NCBI GenBank assembly: GCA_029961685.1
Contig: JARWKL010000005.1
Span: 4,656,501 to 4,720,500, forward strand
DNA: 64,000 nt
Direction: 5' to 3'
DNA from: Aristolochia californica
Taxonomy: Eukaryota; Streptophyta; Magnoliopsida; Piperales; Aristolochiaceae
Shown here piece by piece: positions 22,701-33,935 of this stretch. How positions within the stretch are numbered: position 1 is the stretch's first letter; each line of letters starts with the position of its first letter. Made by a program: the position numbers and the translations under genes. The notes under the pieces are model-generated. The model made no database searches. It was given only the letters and a program-made list of their open reading frames with translations, and was not told where the DNA came from.

Positions 22701-24767
22701 CTGTATGAGAAGGCTATTCAAAACCCTTCTGTCCCTGGGACAAGGCATCTTATTTTGGTTTCCCAATTAATGAAGTTATGTTGAGTTTTCTTTCTTTATT
22801 GCAAGTTATCTTGCTTTATGTGTTTTTTGAATCTTTATCAGGTCAAGTTATGAGTGTAATGCAAACAGATATGTAACTTGTTTCCAATAGTTCTTAAGTA
22901 CCTTAGAAGAAGTGTTTGATGATGGTATCTTTAAGAATATCCTTTTCTCTTCTTATTTCTTAATACTTAAAGGCTGTGTTGGTGTCCTACTTCTATGAAG
23001 GTCTTTTCTAGGAAAAGAGGTTTGGCTTTGGGGCGTGGCTCTTTGGAACTTAAAAGCAGCTTTTTGGGTCATGAAGTTACTTTGTTCTCAAAAGTGTGTT
23101 TGGCTAGCTTGCTCTTTGAAGAACTTGTCTTACCTTTTTAGGAATCTACAAGATGCAGTTTTTCCAAAGAGAAGATTTTTCACTATGAAAAGAGGAGATA
23201 ATGAATATTTATTAGACAAAAAATACCCTTATCATTTTAGATAAATTTAAATGTACACCTTAAACAAATGATAAACAAAGTGTGAAGATCAGTTTTAAAA
23301 GGGGCCCATAATTTGATGTCAGATTCTCTCTTTTAGATAATTAGGTAGGGTAATGTTAGATGACAGGAATATAGAAAAGGTGGGTCATGACTTAAATGTT
23401 TCGATTAATTGGTAAATCACATGTTAAATTTGTAAGCACATATTAGATGTACCCACATGACACGAGTAAGAACGTTTCGGTGTGCACCTTAGTTTGTAAG
23501 ATTACATCAATCTCATACTAAATGTGCAAAACAATAAAAAGTGCATTATGACTTATAAGCCCACATTATATGAGTTCATTTTGGATGTATGTTTTGTTTG
23601 GTGGATCCCAATAAGATGTTGAGGTTCATTTAAAAAGTGAGTTTCCTTTGTCTACCTTTATGAGGTGCATCGTATGAAATTTTGTGAATTAGGTCCATTC
23701 TTGAAGGAAAGATCCTCTTTTTTTTTTTTTTTTTTTTTTTGTAACTTTCTTTTGTAACTTTAGCGAAAAGGTGGTTTTCTTCTATTTGGAGACAGGAAAG
23801 ATAGCCAAACACACTTTTCAGCGCCAGAAGTAGGTCCTTGATTGAAGATACCATTGTCTACTGTAGATCTTTTCATTGGTTGAATAATTGAATTCAAATT
23901 TGAAATATCATTTTTTAATTGCTGCTTATTGATGGATGCACATATGGAGGGTCTCTAGTGTGAGATGTTGGGTGTAAATCTGACCAGGGTATAGGGTTCC
24001 ACATTCAGAAAAAAATTGATAAATGACGTCTAATATTTATATTAGATGTGTGACACTTTAAAATGAATCACTTCAACCTAGTTTTCCTAAGAGTATGGCT
24101 TACAGAACTCATACATATGTGTGTGTAATCTTTGCTGATTGCTGGATGATGCTAGGGCTTGAGTGAATAGGGGTTCCCACAGAGATTGGTATGTCTAGGT
24201 CTCAATTGCGGCACTTGTTTGCTATTCATTGTGCTCATTTTTTTCTCTCATGGCGCAAAGTTGTGTTATTTCAATTGCTTAAAGAGGTGTGGAAAAACAT
24301 TACTGATTCCTTGTGGCGTAAACATATGAAAATAACAAGAATGATAACATAAGTCTTGTGTCAGTATTGGTTCCATTGCATGAATATTGGATCAAATTTA
24401 TGTTGCTTACTTTTTTAATGTTAATTACATACTCATACTACACCTAATAGCCCTAGTGAGACTTGAACCCCAGGCCTCAAGCTAGAAAGGTTCTACTAGA
24501 TTAGCATTTCCTTGAAAGGGAAAAGAGTTCATGCTTTGTTTCCTTATTGGTTCAACTACTTGTGTGAGGCAAGATGGAGATATCTAGTGAATCAACAACA
24601 CATTTTTTTTTTTTTGTTTTTTTCAGTTCGATTGGATTCCTAGACGTAAACTGCTGACTGCTTTATGCTTTTATATTGCTAAAAACAGGATATTTGGCAC
24701 TGATAAAGGTTACAGGAGATTAAAGGCGCTGAAGAGTGGAATTGAGGTTGATGATAAGCAAATGTGA
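19732..24767 (+). CDS. SMO2: methylsterol monooxygenase 2 (sterol 4-alpha-methyl oxidase, SMO2 type)
   Basis: Iron-dependent endoplasmic-reticulum oxidase that removes a C4 methyl group from phytosterol precursors, using electrons from cytochrome b5. Seven exons: 19732-19761, 20727-20864, 21410-21555, 21717-21836, 21933-22145, 22244-22324 and 24689-24767, all GT-AG and in frame, giving 268 residues, close to plant SMO2. The three histidine clusters of the fatty-acid hydroxylase superfamily are present: HRILH (127-131), HSVHH (140-144) and HDYHH (220-224). Several hydrophobic segments precede and lie between them. The tiny first exon encodes MASLLESGWR. The last intron is 2.36 kb and carries a 33-bp tandem repeat near 22440-22515 and a MITE-like insert at 23090-23818. 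Plant SMO2 enzymes act on 4-monomethyl (24-ethylidene lophenol-type) sterols; that preference is inferred from the family. Confidence 0.93.
20682..20699. repeat. poly-T tract before SMO2 exon 2
   Basis: An uninterrupted run of about 18 T lies 27 bases upstream of the acceptor at 20725-20726, within or next to the polypyrimidine tract of the intron. Confidence 0.8.
23090..23818. mobile_element. MITE-like insert in SMO2 intron 6
   Basis: A 17-bp perfect inverted pair, AAAAGTGTGTTTGGCTA at 23090-23106 and its complement at 23802-23818, bounds 729 bp. A second, imperfect pair lies just outside (CCTACTTCT at 22991-22999 and AGAAGTAGG at 23826-23834), so the element may be larger (about 22990-23835). 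No target duplication was found for either limit. The interior is AT-rich, with a poly-T run near 23718-23738 and no coding capacity. Confidence 0.5.
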
Positions 24768-26409
24768 TGAAAAATGATTTTTTTGCTAGGTGTGAATTCA
24801 ATTGATTGCCTCTCAAACGGTGGGTAAGATCTTCAGAGGTCTCAGCTTTTGGTTTATGATGGAAATGGAGTGTAAAAAGATTATGTGAATGATGGGTAAT
24901 ATGCAAACCCCTCTCATGAATAGTTGATTTTCTGCTTTCTTATTCTCATGTAAGTAGTTGGAAGTCTCAGAAGGTATCTTGGTTCTGAAGAGATCTGTGA
25001 GTATAAATGCGAATCTGTTCCTCAGTTCAACAGTGATAAACTAGGTGTTGATGTTTGATTGAGGTGTTCCATTTAGTTATTGGTAGTGGTTTAAAGTATT
25101 GCAATGGGCATTTTGCTATTCACCTCAATTTTTTTACAGAGACATGGTCTTGCCCAGTCAAGCCCCAGATTAGACTCCCTCAACAACAGAGAAATGCCGC
25201 TTTCTCAAGCCAGGGAAAGGTATATTTGATATCCGAATCTTGAGTTCTCAAACCTTTATTGGGCTTGGTATTTCTAGGTCAAACCATCGCCTTGCAGATT
25301 GTTATATCACTCTGACAATTGTCGTTGGTTAGAAGAATGGAGCTGCATGAAAAATAAGAGCAACCTGAGTCTTCTCCTCACCAGTTGTAGTTCTGATCTT
25401 AGTCGAACGTTATGTGGAGTTTCTTCTGTGGGTGAGGATTCTTTGCCTTCAAAACAATAATAGATGAAAAACTAGGCACTATTGTTTTCACATGCTGACA
25501 TAGAGGGAAGATGATTAGTGAGTCTGGTGTAGAGGTTGACTAGGCAAGACCAGTGTGAAAAGCCAAGGTGCGCACAGTCGCTTAATAGTCTGGAGAAATG
25601 GTTGAGATTTTAGGCTCGGAAACAAGATTAGATGAGGGTTTTAGGAGAGCCTAGAAGGGAAGAGAGGGTTTATAGCCCTAAAAGTTTGGTGTAGGAGGAA
25701 GAAGATGAAGGAGAGAGTTCAGGCTTTTGTTAGCTTTTTTTTTTTTTTAAAAGTCCCCTCATTTAAGTAATTTTTTTTCTCTTTTAAATGCTAGTATGAT
25801 ATTTTTTTCTACAAGAGCAGGGCGTAAATATCATTCCTTGTGCTTCATGATTTTTTATCCTGGACAAAGGAATCAACTTGAGATCTGATTTTGTACTAAT
25901 GTGATTTGATTCTAGCTTGTGGGAGATCCTAAGAGTTGTTGGGTCGAGAGATAAAGCATAGGGCTATAGATTGTTTAGTGTAATGGACATTCCTATTTGT
26001 CATTCTATCCTATAGAGATAAGGATAGGGCTATAGATTGTTTAGTGTAATGGACATTTTCAAATTTGTCATTGCTTGAACTTATGATAAGTTTAAAATTT
26101 CAAACCTGCCCCTACCCCACCTACACATTCCTACACCTCACCCCAACTAAAACCTACATGTCCCTAAAAAACCTACCCTTTTGCCCTAAAGTTCACCATT
26201 TTATTTTTCTTTTAATATTATCATTTTCCAAAAATGTATGGTTATAATAGTAATTAACTAACTTAAAAAAATCACTTCTTTAAAATACACTCACTCACTA
26301 AAGTGTCACATAAGCAAATGAGGTGACATATGTTGAAGTAGTTTGAGTGGTATTTTATGTAATTATGAGAGTGAGTAACATAAGATATAATTAGTGGTTA
26401 GTTTAAATG
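24768..26409. other. SMO2 3' region and spacer with a 66-bp tandem duplication
   Basis: The first few hundred bases are probably SMO2 3' UTR. At 25958 and 26024 the block beginning ATAGGGCTATAGATTG is repeated head to tail (offset 66). No gene is recognised in the rest. Confidence 0.45.
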
Positions 26410-27200
26410 TTCTTTTTTGATTCTTATATGTTAGGGCATCTATGCATATGATGTAGTAGAGCTCGGGCAACTTCAAAAAGGTGTTTATTTTTTCTTTCAA
26501 TAACACCGTTTTGTTGTGGGGGTGTAGAGACAAGAAGTTTGGTGAGTTATGCCTTTTCCTTGATAAAAGAATTGGAAATTTGTAAACATATATTCCTTGA
26601 CATTATCGGAACAGAGAATTTTTAAGGTAATGTTAAACTGCGTAGACATAATGTCATAAAAGAACTTAAAGAGAGGTAAGACTTCAGATCTCTCTTTTAA
26701 GAGAAACAACCATGTTGCTTGGGAGAAGTCATCCACAAATGTAACAAAATATAAATCGGAAAACATTGGAAATGTTCATAGGGCCCCATATATTAGAGTG
26801 AACTAAAGAGAATAGAGCAACACTTTTGGTTTCACCACGAGGATAATAAGTACTTTGATGGTGTTTACTCATTTGAGATCATCGGCGTTGAGACTTGACA
26901 TAGACTGTAATGTAAAAATAATTTATTTAAGTGACTTAAGAGCCATTTGCTGAGCATTGGTGGTGGCAATTAGTCCTGGTGAATCAGGATAATAGAGTCC
27001 CCCCTCTTTTATGGCTTCCATTAATAACATGCTTTGTTTGCAGATCCTGAAGAACATAAGTAGGGGAAAAGTTATGGAACAATTAAACCATTTTGTGAGT
27101 TGACTAATAGATAAGAGGTGTAATGGAAACTTAGGCACACATAGACATCTTGTAAATGAAGAGTGTTGAATTTTTGGAAAAGAAAAAAACTTCAATGATT
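26410..27200 (-). pseudogene. copia protease-integrase fragment, family D
   Basis: Minus-strand frames at 26923-27195 and 26497-26766 read, in order, the protease-integrase linker (LHLLSISQLTKWFNCS, then EGGLYY) and the integrase core (FVTFVDDFSQATWLFLLKERSEV..., SDNVKEYM, GITHQTSCLYTP). These are canonical plant copia blocks: the core aspartates of VDDF and SDN and the catalytic-region pattern are visible. Stops and frameshifts separate the pieces, and gag, RT and RNase H are missing. Adjacent repeat R sequence follows at higher coordinates. Confidence 0.8.
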
Positions 27201-28440
27201 TGTTGTAATATGAGCATATGAGTCCCTATTTATAATAGAGGAAAGTAATAGACAACTAAAATACAATTTTTTCAATTACACCCAAAGTCTAACACTTAAA
27301 GATAACTCCTAACATAATTAAACAACTCAAAATAAATAAAAGACTAACATAACTAAAACATCTTTAAACTGAGACTCTTTTGTGAGACTTCTTACCATGA
27401 GAGTCATGTAAGCGCCTTCCATATACTCTCTTCAATACCCCATCGAGTTGGAGTTTATAACTTCAACTTGAGAAAATGATTCTTAGTCTTCAATTTTCTT
27501 TGCTGCAAAAAAATTCTTCATAGACGCAAAAACTTCATTTTTTGTGCTCCCCTTTTCTTGAATATTTTGGTCACATAAAAATTACCACAACATGTGGAAC
27601 AAAATACCTCTTTCTTGTACTTCTTTTTCTACTCTCCCCCTCAAGCTGGGGATAAAAAGAATATAGAGACCTAGCTTGGACAAAATACAATATGGGAGAA
27701 GAAAATCATTCCTAGCCACACAACAAAGTCTATACACCAGTCAAAACGGTTATAGTCTGAATCACATTCCGCTCAATCTTAAATGTAGAAAACTAGCTCA
27801 ACTTTAGGGCTTAAAAAAGTGACTACTCACTTTTTAAGGGTAACTCAAACACAAATCACTTTTTGGGTGAAGAATAAAATACTTGACTCAAGCTGGATGT
27901 TAGGCACACTCCTATACTTTTTAGGTAGTGGGTCTAAGCATTGCTCTGAAGTGATAAAAGCATAAGATGATAAACTGAAGAAATACTTGAGGAAAACAAC
28001 TTAAACTAGAAGGAGGCGACTATGCAACACTCATACTTCCAAAGTGATTTTTTTTTTTTTGAAAACTTGGGGAGACTATAACGATAGAACTTAATGATCT
28101 TGACCAAGTATAACTTTTTTTTGGGGTGATCATACTTTTTTGGAGTTAACTATGCGGTAGATATATAATCAAGTAACAAAAACACAAAACTTGAAAACAA
28201 CATTAATGCAAGATATTTCCTATCTTGAATAAACATATCATAGATTGATTAAGTTGGACCAAGTCTCTCTGATTAGAAGACAAATTTGGCTAAAAAAAAT
28301 TGTATTTTAGGAGAAAAAGGAAATTCAAATCACATCAATGCCTGAAGAGATAATAGGAGAGAAAATAGGGAAAAAAGATATATTTTTAGCAAAACTGGCC
28401 TTTGATACTTCTAATGTAAATATCTCCAAAAAAATAGCTT
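27201..28440 (+). repeat. dispersed repeat R, copy 2 (copia LTR and 3' non-coding region)
   Basis: Aligns along its length with 61970-63206. On the minus strand it includes a polypurine-tract-like CTTGAGGGGGAGAGT at about 27630-27645, and a likely LTR part (about 27201-27437) with a TATA-like 'tatttataatag' near 27227. No coding frame is conserved. It is probably the LTR plus 3' internal region of copia family D. Exact LTR limits could not be set. Confidence 0.6.
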
Positions 28441-29099
28441 AGAACAAACGGTTTGTTGATAAAAAAATATCTTTAATTTTATATCTAAATTGACATAAAA
28501 ATATTCATTCTTGAATCTTTTATGACCTCTTGATTCTCTTCATTCTATATCTTAACCCTTGCAGACTACAATATGAATATCTCCTTAAATATATATGAGA
28601 TTGACATAAAATTATCTTCTTCTGAAACTAGACTTCAATATCTTTCATCCAAGCATAATTTTACATCCTAAAATGTACTTATTTTGAGATAAATAAGTTG
28701 ATATATTTGGAGAAGTTGTAATCATGCCGAACTAAGTACTCTTTCTTCTATGACTAGCATGACTATTGATTCTTCCAAGATCGATAACCCCTTATAGAAA
28801 ATTCATGATTGTTTGTAAAGTTTAGGTTAAATGAGAATAAAAGACTAAATAAACATAGAGGAAAGCCACCTGGCACCAACAATATTTTTTTTTTCTAAAT
28901 ATAAAAAAATTGTATTAAGCAAAAAGAAGAGAAACAAGCTAAGTCCCAAGACGGCTATGGGAGATAGTTGCAACACACAAACAACTAAAGAAAAGATAAA
29001 CAAATGATCAAGATACCTGAATAATTCATTAAAAAAGAACTAAATCCATGAAAAGGGTTCCAACCACAAATATCTCCCATTACTAACGACAAGCATAGT
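28441..29099. other. AT-rich spacer, no gene recognised
   Basis: Short frames only. It probably continues retroelement debris, but no specific landmark was identified. Confidence 0.3.
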
Positions 29100-29480
29100 A
29101 GGTGTCAAGTGATGAAATTCACTTCATCAGAGCTTTCTTCAATAGAGATCATTTCAACATTCACTTTGGCCTTAGGAGCAACGATTTTTCTTTTAGGTTA
29201 TTCTTCCTCAACTTCTTGAGGTTCTGTCTCATATGTGAGAAGGATTCCTAGTAGTTCTTCAGAGCTCATAGTCCTAAAATTCACATTCTAATGAATGGGG
29301 GTCTTCCTTATGTCCAATGACTTTGGAAGTGCCTTGAGAAACTTAAGCCACATGTAGGTCAAGTACATTTTTTACAATTACAATTTATCCAAGAAATTGG
29401 CTAGATTCTAGCTCTTGCTTGCCCTTCCTATCTAGATTAATTATGTTTTAGATGAACCTTTCAAAAAATAAAAACAAAGA
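29100..29480 (-). pseudogene. copia gag fragment, family A
   Basis: On the minus strand, broken frames read KFLKALPKSLDIRK..., SSEELLGILLTYE and SSDEVNFIT. They correspond block by block to the gag part of family A at 6953-7190 (LPKSWDTRN, FENLLGILLTYE, SSDEVTFIT). The fragment is truncated at both ends and carries stops. Confidence 0.75.
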
Positions 29481-29484
29481 AAGG

Positions 29485-29545
29485 AAAAATATTTCCTTAT
29501 CAGGATGTAACATATTTCCTTATCAGGATGTAACATATTGATTTA
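29485..29545. repeat. tandem 25-26-bp duplication
   Basis: ATTTCCTTATCAGGATGTAA appears twice head to tail between 29489 and 29540. Confidence 0.8.
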
Positions 29546-29549
29546 TGGA

Positions 29550-29960
29550 CTGATCGATCAAAATATTTCCTTTGGTCATGACATGTTAAGTTGATCGATT
29601 GTTGTTAGGATATTATCGATTAATCAGAATTTTCTCTGGTAATTCATTACAAGTATGATTGATCAATAAACTTCTTATGATCGAACATGTTTTATGTCCC
29701 TGACTAGCAAGATTCTATTTGATCGTTCAATCATGTGAGATGATCAATCATTCAATGTAAATTTTGCTTGCCTGGACAATATTGATCGATCAATCTAAGA
29801 GGGATGATCGATCAATCTAAGAGCATAATATGGTCATGTTCTAGATGATCGATTCATCGACTTAGGTTGACCAATCATGCTTTATAAGCTTGGCTTATGC
29901 ACTTCTTCTGGATGATCAATCATTGGCAGAGGTTGATCGATCATTCCAGTGCTAATTCAA
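29550..29960. repeat. cluster of TGATCGATCA-type palindromic motifs
   Basis: About ten variants of TGATCGATCAAT recur at irregular 25-60-bp spacing, for example in 29551-29565, 29783-29795, 29805-29818 and 29934-29943. A smaller group occurs at 12325-12362 downstream of copia family A. No coding potential. It looks like a degenerate satellite-like part of a retroelement leader or LTR. Confidence 0.65.
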
Positions 29961-30089
29961 CTAAGTTGACCTTTAAAACATGAGAATGATTGACTCTAAG
30001 TGCTCATGTTTTAGAAGATGTACATGAATATTTGAAACATGTGTGAATGTAATGAATGTCCTAAAACTCCGTATAGCATTTTACTTTAA

Positions 30090-31609
30090 GGGGGGGTTAG
30101 TGCCCCAAATGGATTCTTGAAGATCAAGTTCATGTCCAACATGAAGATCATGTCAGTCATGTACATGAAGATCATCTTCGCATTTGGTGTTAGTGTTGAC
30201 AACTTCATGTGCACTGGAAAACAGTTTCCAGTGTTAGTACCCCAACATGAGAAAAACATAAAAAAACAAAAGAATCTCTAAACCTTTACAATACACTTAA
30301 TTACAATATAATCTTTAAACTCCAAATTAGGTAAAACAACCATTATTACTATACGAATAAATTATTTAATGTATAATTAAATATATTAATATATATATTA
30401 ATTGAATTAGATATATTATTATGCATTAATATGGTAATTATATGAGCCAATGAAATACGCACATGATTAATTACAAATAATAAATAAATAACGTGGAGTT
30501 ATTAATAACGTTATAAATAAAAAAATGAAAGTAATACGTAGAGTTATTAATAACATATGATATACTTTAACCTAAAAATGAATAATTTAAGAGAAAAAAT
30601 TGATCTAATCATAAATTTAACACACTATATATTTGTATATAATATATTTTATGTATTATTAATTAATAATATATTATCGCAAAATTTAAAACCATTGGTT
30701 TAATTAACTATAGCAATTGGATAATTATGCCAAGATAATTTATCAAATATTTATTTTTAAAATATTTTAATTATGACTATTAAATCACTATTTTTAATAT
30801 AGTAATTATAAAATAAATGTATTAAATAAATAAAAATAATTATTTTATAAATTAATGACGATAGTTTTAAACTATCGTCGTCTTCCTCAGGGGCGAGCCA
30901 GCGAGCAACGGCGGCGGCAACGGGCCAGTGGGCAACGACGACAGCGGCGGGCAACGCCAATAGAGGCGGCACTCCAACGGTACGCAGAGCGGGAGAAGAG
31001 AGGGAGGCCGAGAAGTCCAAATGTCAAAATCGAAGAAAAACGAAATTGAAACAGGGGAAATCGCAAGAAATTGGAAGGTCTTTTGGGGAAAAAAATGATA
31101 GCGTAAGGGAGAAGGGAGTGAGATGCCGAGAGGGAGAAGAGACAGAGAGATAAGAGAGAGGGAGAAGCGAGCGGGAGGTTCAGAGGGAGAGCGAGCGGGA
31201 GGTTCAGAGGGAGAGCGAGTCCGAGAAAGAGAAGGACGCCGGAAGAACGTTTGCAGTGAGAGATGGAGGCAGTAGAGAGGGAGACCGGAGAGGGACGGCG
31301 GAGACGAGAGAGTGAGCAGAGAGCTCGGGTTTCACGGAGACGACAGAGGGCTGCGGGAACGAGTGTCTGTGCGGGAACGAAACGAGCGAAATGAAAAAAA
31401 AAGAGCGAGACGGTCGAGCCAGAGAGAGCCCGCGCGAGAGAATCAAGTGGATGATTCTCCTTTCCGCCCGTTACTCCTGAGACATGAACTCTTGATTCAT
31501 GTATATTCATGTATATGACATGAATTTCGACACCCCCTAACGACATCAAGACATGAACTGTGTAATGCGCATGAAAATCATGTCCTGAGTCATGTGCACT
31601 AACCCCCCC
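30090..31609. mobile_element. PIF/Harbinger-like DNA transposon, element 2
   Basis: Inverted ends GGGGGGGTTAGTGC (30090-30103) and GCACTAACCCCCCC (31596-31609) are flanked by TAA on both sides (30087-30089 and 31610-31612). The layout copies element 1 at 4137-5881: subterminal ATGAAGATCATC repeats, a GGTGTTAGTGT..GA.AA.TTCATG segment near 30190, an AT-rich left half containing the conserved TATTAAATCACTA, and a GA-rich right half (about 30890-31440) with a 24-bp tandem repeat near 31165-31212. At 1520 bp it is non-autonomous. The long minus-strand frame over the GA-rich part (30887-31675) has biased composition, crosses the element end and matches no protein I know. Confidence 0.85.
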
Positions 31610-31612
31610 TAA

Positions 31613-32080
31613 AAGAAGGTATTTGGAAGCTCTCTTACGTATGGATTGAGTTTTGTTATACATCAATGATTCCAAACTCCATTCTTCACTTTGTCTTCTT
31701 CTTCAAGGATGCTTCTTCAAGAATTGACTTTCCATGATCTTTGAGGTCTTGAATAGGTTTAATCTTTTTAGGGTTTTGACCTTGAGGTGCATATCTCTTG
31801 AAGGTAAAATATATAAAATACTTAGTTTGCAAATTATCAGCTCTATTAAGTTTTGTTATCATCAAAAGTAATAAGTGAGTCAACCTATGGTTAACACAAA
31901 TTTCCTATCTGAACATCATGGCAGCTCGCGTGCATGAGCCTCCATGGCTTGCCTTATTCCTCTCGCCTATTGTTGGCTGAAAGATAGAAGGTCGAGCTAG
32001 GACAATCATTTTTCTAGACTCAACACCTTTGAGCAGAGGTCCATGGCCATAGAAACGCCTTTGGCCACAGGAGAACCACA
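31613..32080. other. spacer, no gene recognised
   Basis: Moderately AT-rich DNA with only short frames. Nothing recognisable. Confidence 0.3.
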
Positions 32081-32515
32081 AAACAAAATAAAAAAAAAAG
32101 GTAAATCAAGGGAAAGTAGAGGAGAAGAAGAAAGGGAAGTAGAGGAAAAAAAGAGGCGAAGAAGCAAAAGAAGAAGAGAGGGAAATCAAGGGAAAGAGAG
32201 AGACAGAGGAAGAAGAAGAAGAAGAAGAAGGAGGCTCAAAGAAATCGAGAAGAATAAAAAGAAATAGAAAGAGAAGCTGAAAAGAGAGTGGAAGAAAAAG
32301 GAAAAAGAAAAACCAAGAAGAGAAAGAAAGAGAAAAAGAAGAGAAAAAAAGTACCTAGGAAACAGAAGAATCTGAGAGCAACATAGAAAAGAAAAACGAG
32401 AAAGAAACTGGGAAGAAGAAAATTGAGAGGAAAAGGAAGAGAAAAGGAGAAGAAGAAACCTAAAGCAGAAGAAGACCGAGAAGAAAAAGAAACAAAAAGA
32501 AGGAAGGGTTACCTC
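32081..32515 (+). repeat. 430-bp purine-rich (AG) tract
   Basis: Nearly uninterrupted A and G on the plus strand, made of degenerate GAAGAAGAGA-type units. It is like the GA-rich LTR segments at 660-780, 60560-60670 and (as its complement) 10790-10910, so it may be the remains of a retroelement LTR. Frames through it are low complexity and should not be read as a protein. Confidence 0.6.
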
Positions 32516-33585
32516 GAAGAAGTTGAAGACTTGAACTTAGAGGCAGCAAATAGCTTCTCCGCAATCTCAAATCGAAACAGATTAAGCAGTGCCGAATGAA
32601 CTCCACAATGCCAACCTTCACAAACTAAGCAACAAGGAGTGATCGTCGAGTTTTTTTGAGTTTGAAATAGTTCGTGGTTGATAAGGAGTCATAATTTGTG
32701 GGCCCACAACCTCTCAAGCCATTGAAAGTTGATGAAAACAAACAACCACGACTAAGGCCAAAGCTGATCCACTCTCGTTTCAGTCATGTTCATTATTTGA
32801 TCGAGATGATGAAATGCATACAAGGTGGACCCTTACATTCTATCTAAGTCACTGGATCGATAATCTCAGGGCCCATATTTTCCAAAGTGTATAAGAGATG
32901 AAGGGGTGCAACCACTAAGTGTTGGATCATTCAGCCTTGCTGCAACATACAATCTGGTCTCAAAAAACTAGGCCCATGAGATTTGGATCATTTGTTAAAA
33001 AAAAATGGAAAGTGCTCCAAGACTTTCGATCTTAGTAGGAGAACAAAGTCTTGAAGGATTTGCATGTGCAGACATGAAAATTCAATTGTGAAATTAGGAT
33101 CCCGATATCAACGATCCATATCATTGACATCGATCACTAGTTAACTTTCAATGAACTTGATCACTAAACCCTAAACTTGATCACTAGTTGATCAAAGGTC
33201 AAAGTCGAACTTCTCAAAGGTAAAAGTATGGAGATTTAAATCAAGGGATTGATCAAAATAGGAATTGATTACTGAGATCAAAGTTTGATCGACAATCAAG
33301 ATGAAGTGGATTATGCAGGGTCACCACGAAGGATAAAATGATAATATGAAGTGTCACATTCTCATGGAATGAAGAATGAGTTCATACAAATACTATACCA
33401 ACATAAAAATGAGTATATTGCATCAACTTGACATCAGATAGTCTCTCTCCAATGAAAAATAATTTTAGCAACATCTTCCAATTTGTCACTAGTGAATAAT
33501 GGAATAATGTGCTCTAGGAAATTATATATGGTGCTTCTAAGAAGTATTTAGGTAAAATTTTAAATATGATAGTGAATTACTAAGG
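32516..33585. other. gene-free DNA
   Basis: Contains scattered TGATCACTA/TTGATCA motifs (about 33120-33300) reminiscent of the 29.6-kb cluster. No coding region is recognised. Confidence 0.3.
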
Positions 33586-33935
33586 TCCTATTAGTGTTAT
33601 TTAACTATGATTTTAATGATTAACTTAATAAGATTTTTGTTGGTATTATGTGAATTGGACTCTTGTGAGGCATTGTGATCCTCAAAATCTAGGTTCACAA
33701 AGCCAAGATTGTTGGTCTCAACCAATTCAAGCAACCTATATTATAACCTAAACAAGATTTATTTGTATCATTTGTGTGAGATCAATTCAAGCTGTGTCTC
33801 TCTATAATGCAAGGTTTAAGTAAGACACTAATCAAATCTCATTTTAGTGGTTTCCTAGAAAGCTATAATAAAAAAATGTATTTTTTTCTGTTCTTGGGAT
33901 AGACATTTTCAACTAAGGGCACTAACATGAATGGA
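33586..33935. repeat. possible MITE with GGTCCTATTAGTG and GGGCACTAAC ends
   Basis: AAGGTCCTATTAGTG at about 33590 faces AAGGGCACTAACATG at about 33917-33931 in inverted orientation. The right end carries the CAACTAAGGGCACTAAC motif shared with 12.4, 12.5 and 13.7 kb and, inverted, 59.6 kb. About 340 bp, no coding capacity. A target duplication is not clear. Confidence 0.4.

Noticed and set aside
29550..29960. CRISPR-like array
   Set aside because: The recurring motif is short, palindromic, irregularly spaced and diverged, in plant DNA. It is not a repeat-spacer array.
30887..31675. 262-codon minus-strand open frame
   Set aside because: It runs through the GA-rich half and the right end of Harbinger element 2 and into the flank. 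Composition is Ser/Leu/Arg-biased low complexity with no motif, so it is a by-product of the purine-rich strand.
32043..32267. Lys/Arg/Glu-rich plus-strand frame
   Set aside because: It is produced by the purine tract at 32081-32515; low complexity and no homologue recognised.
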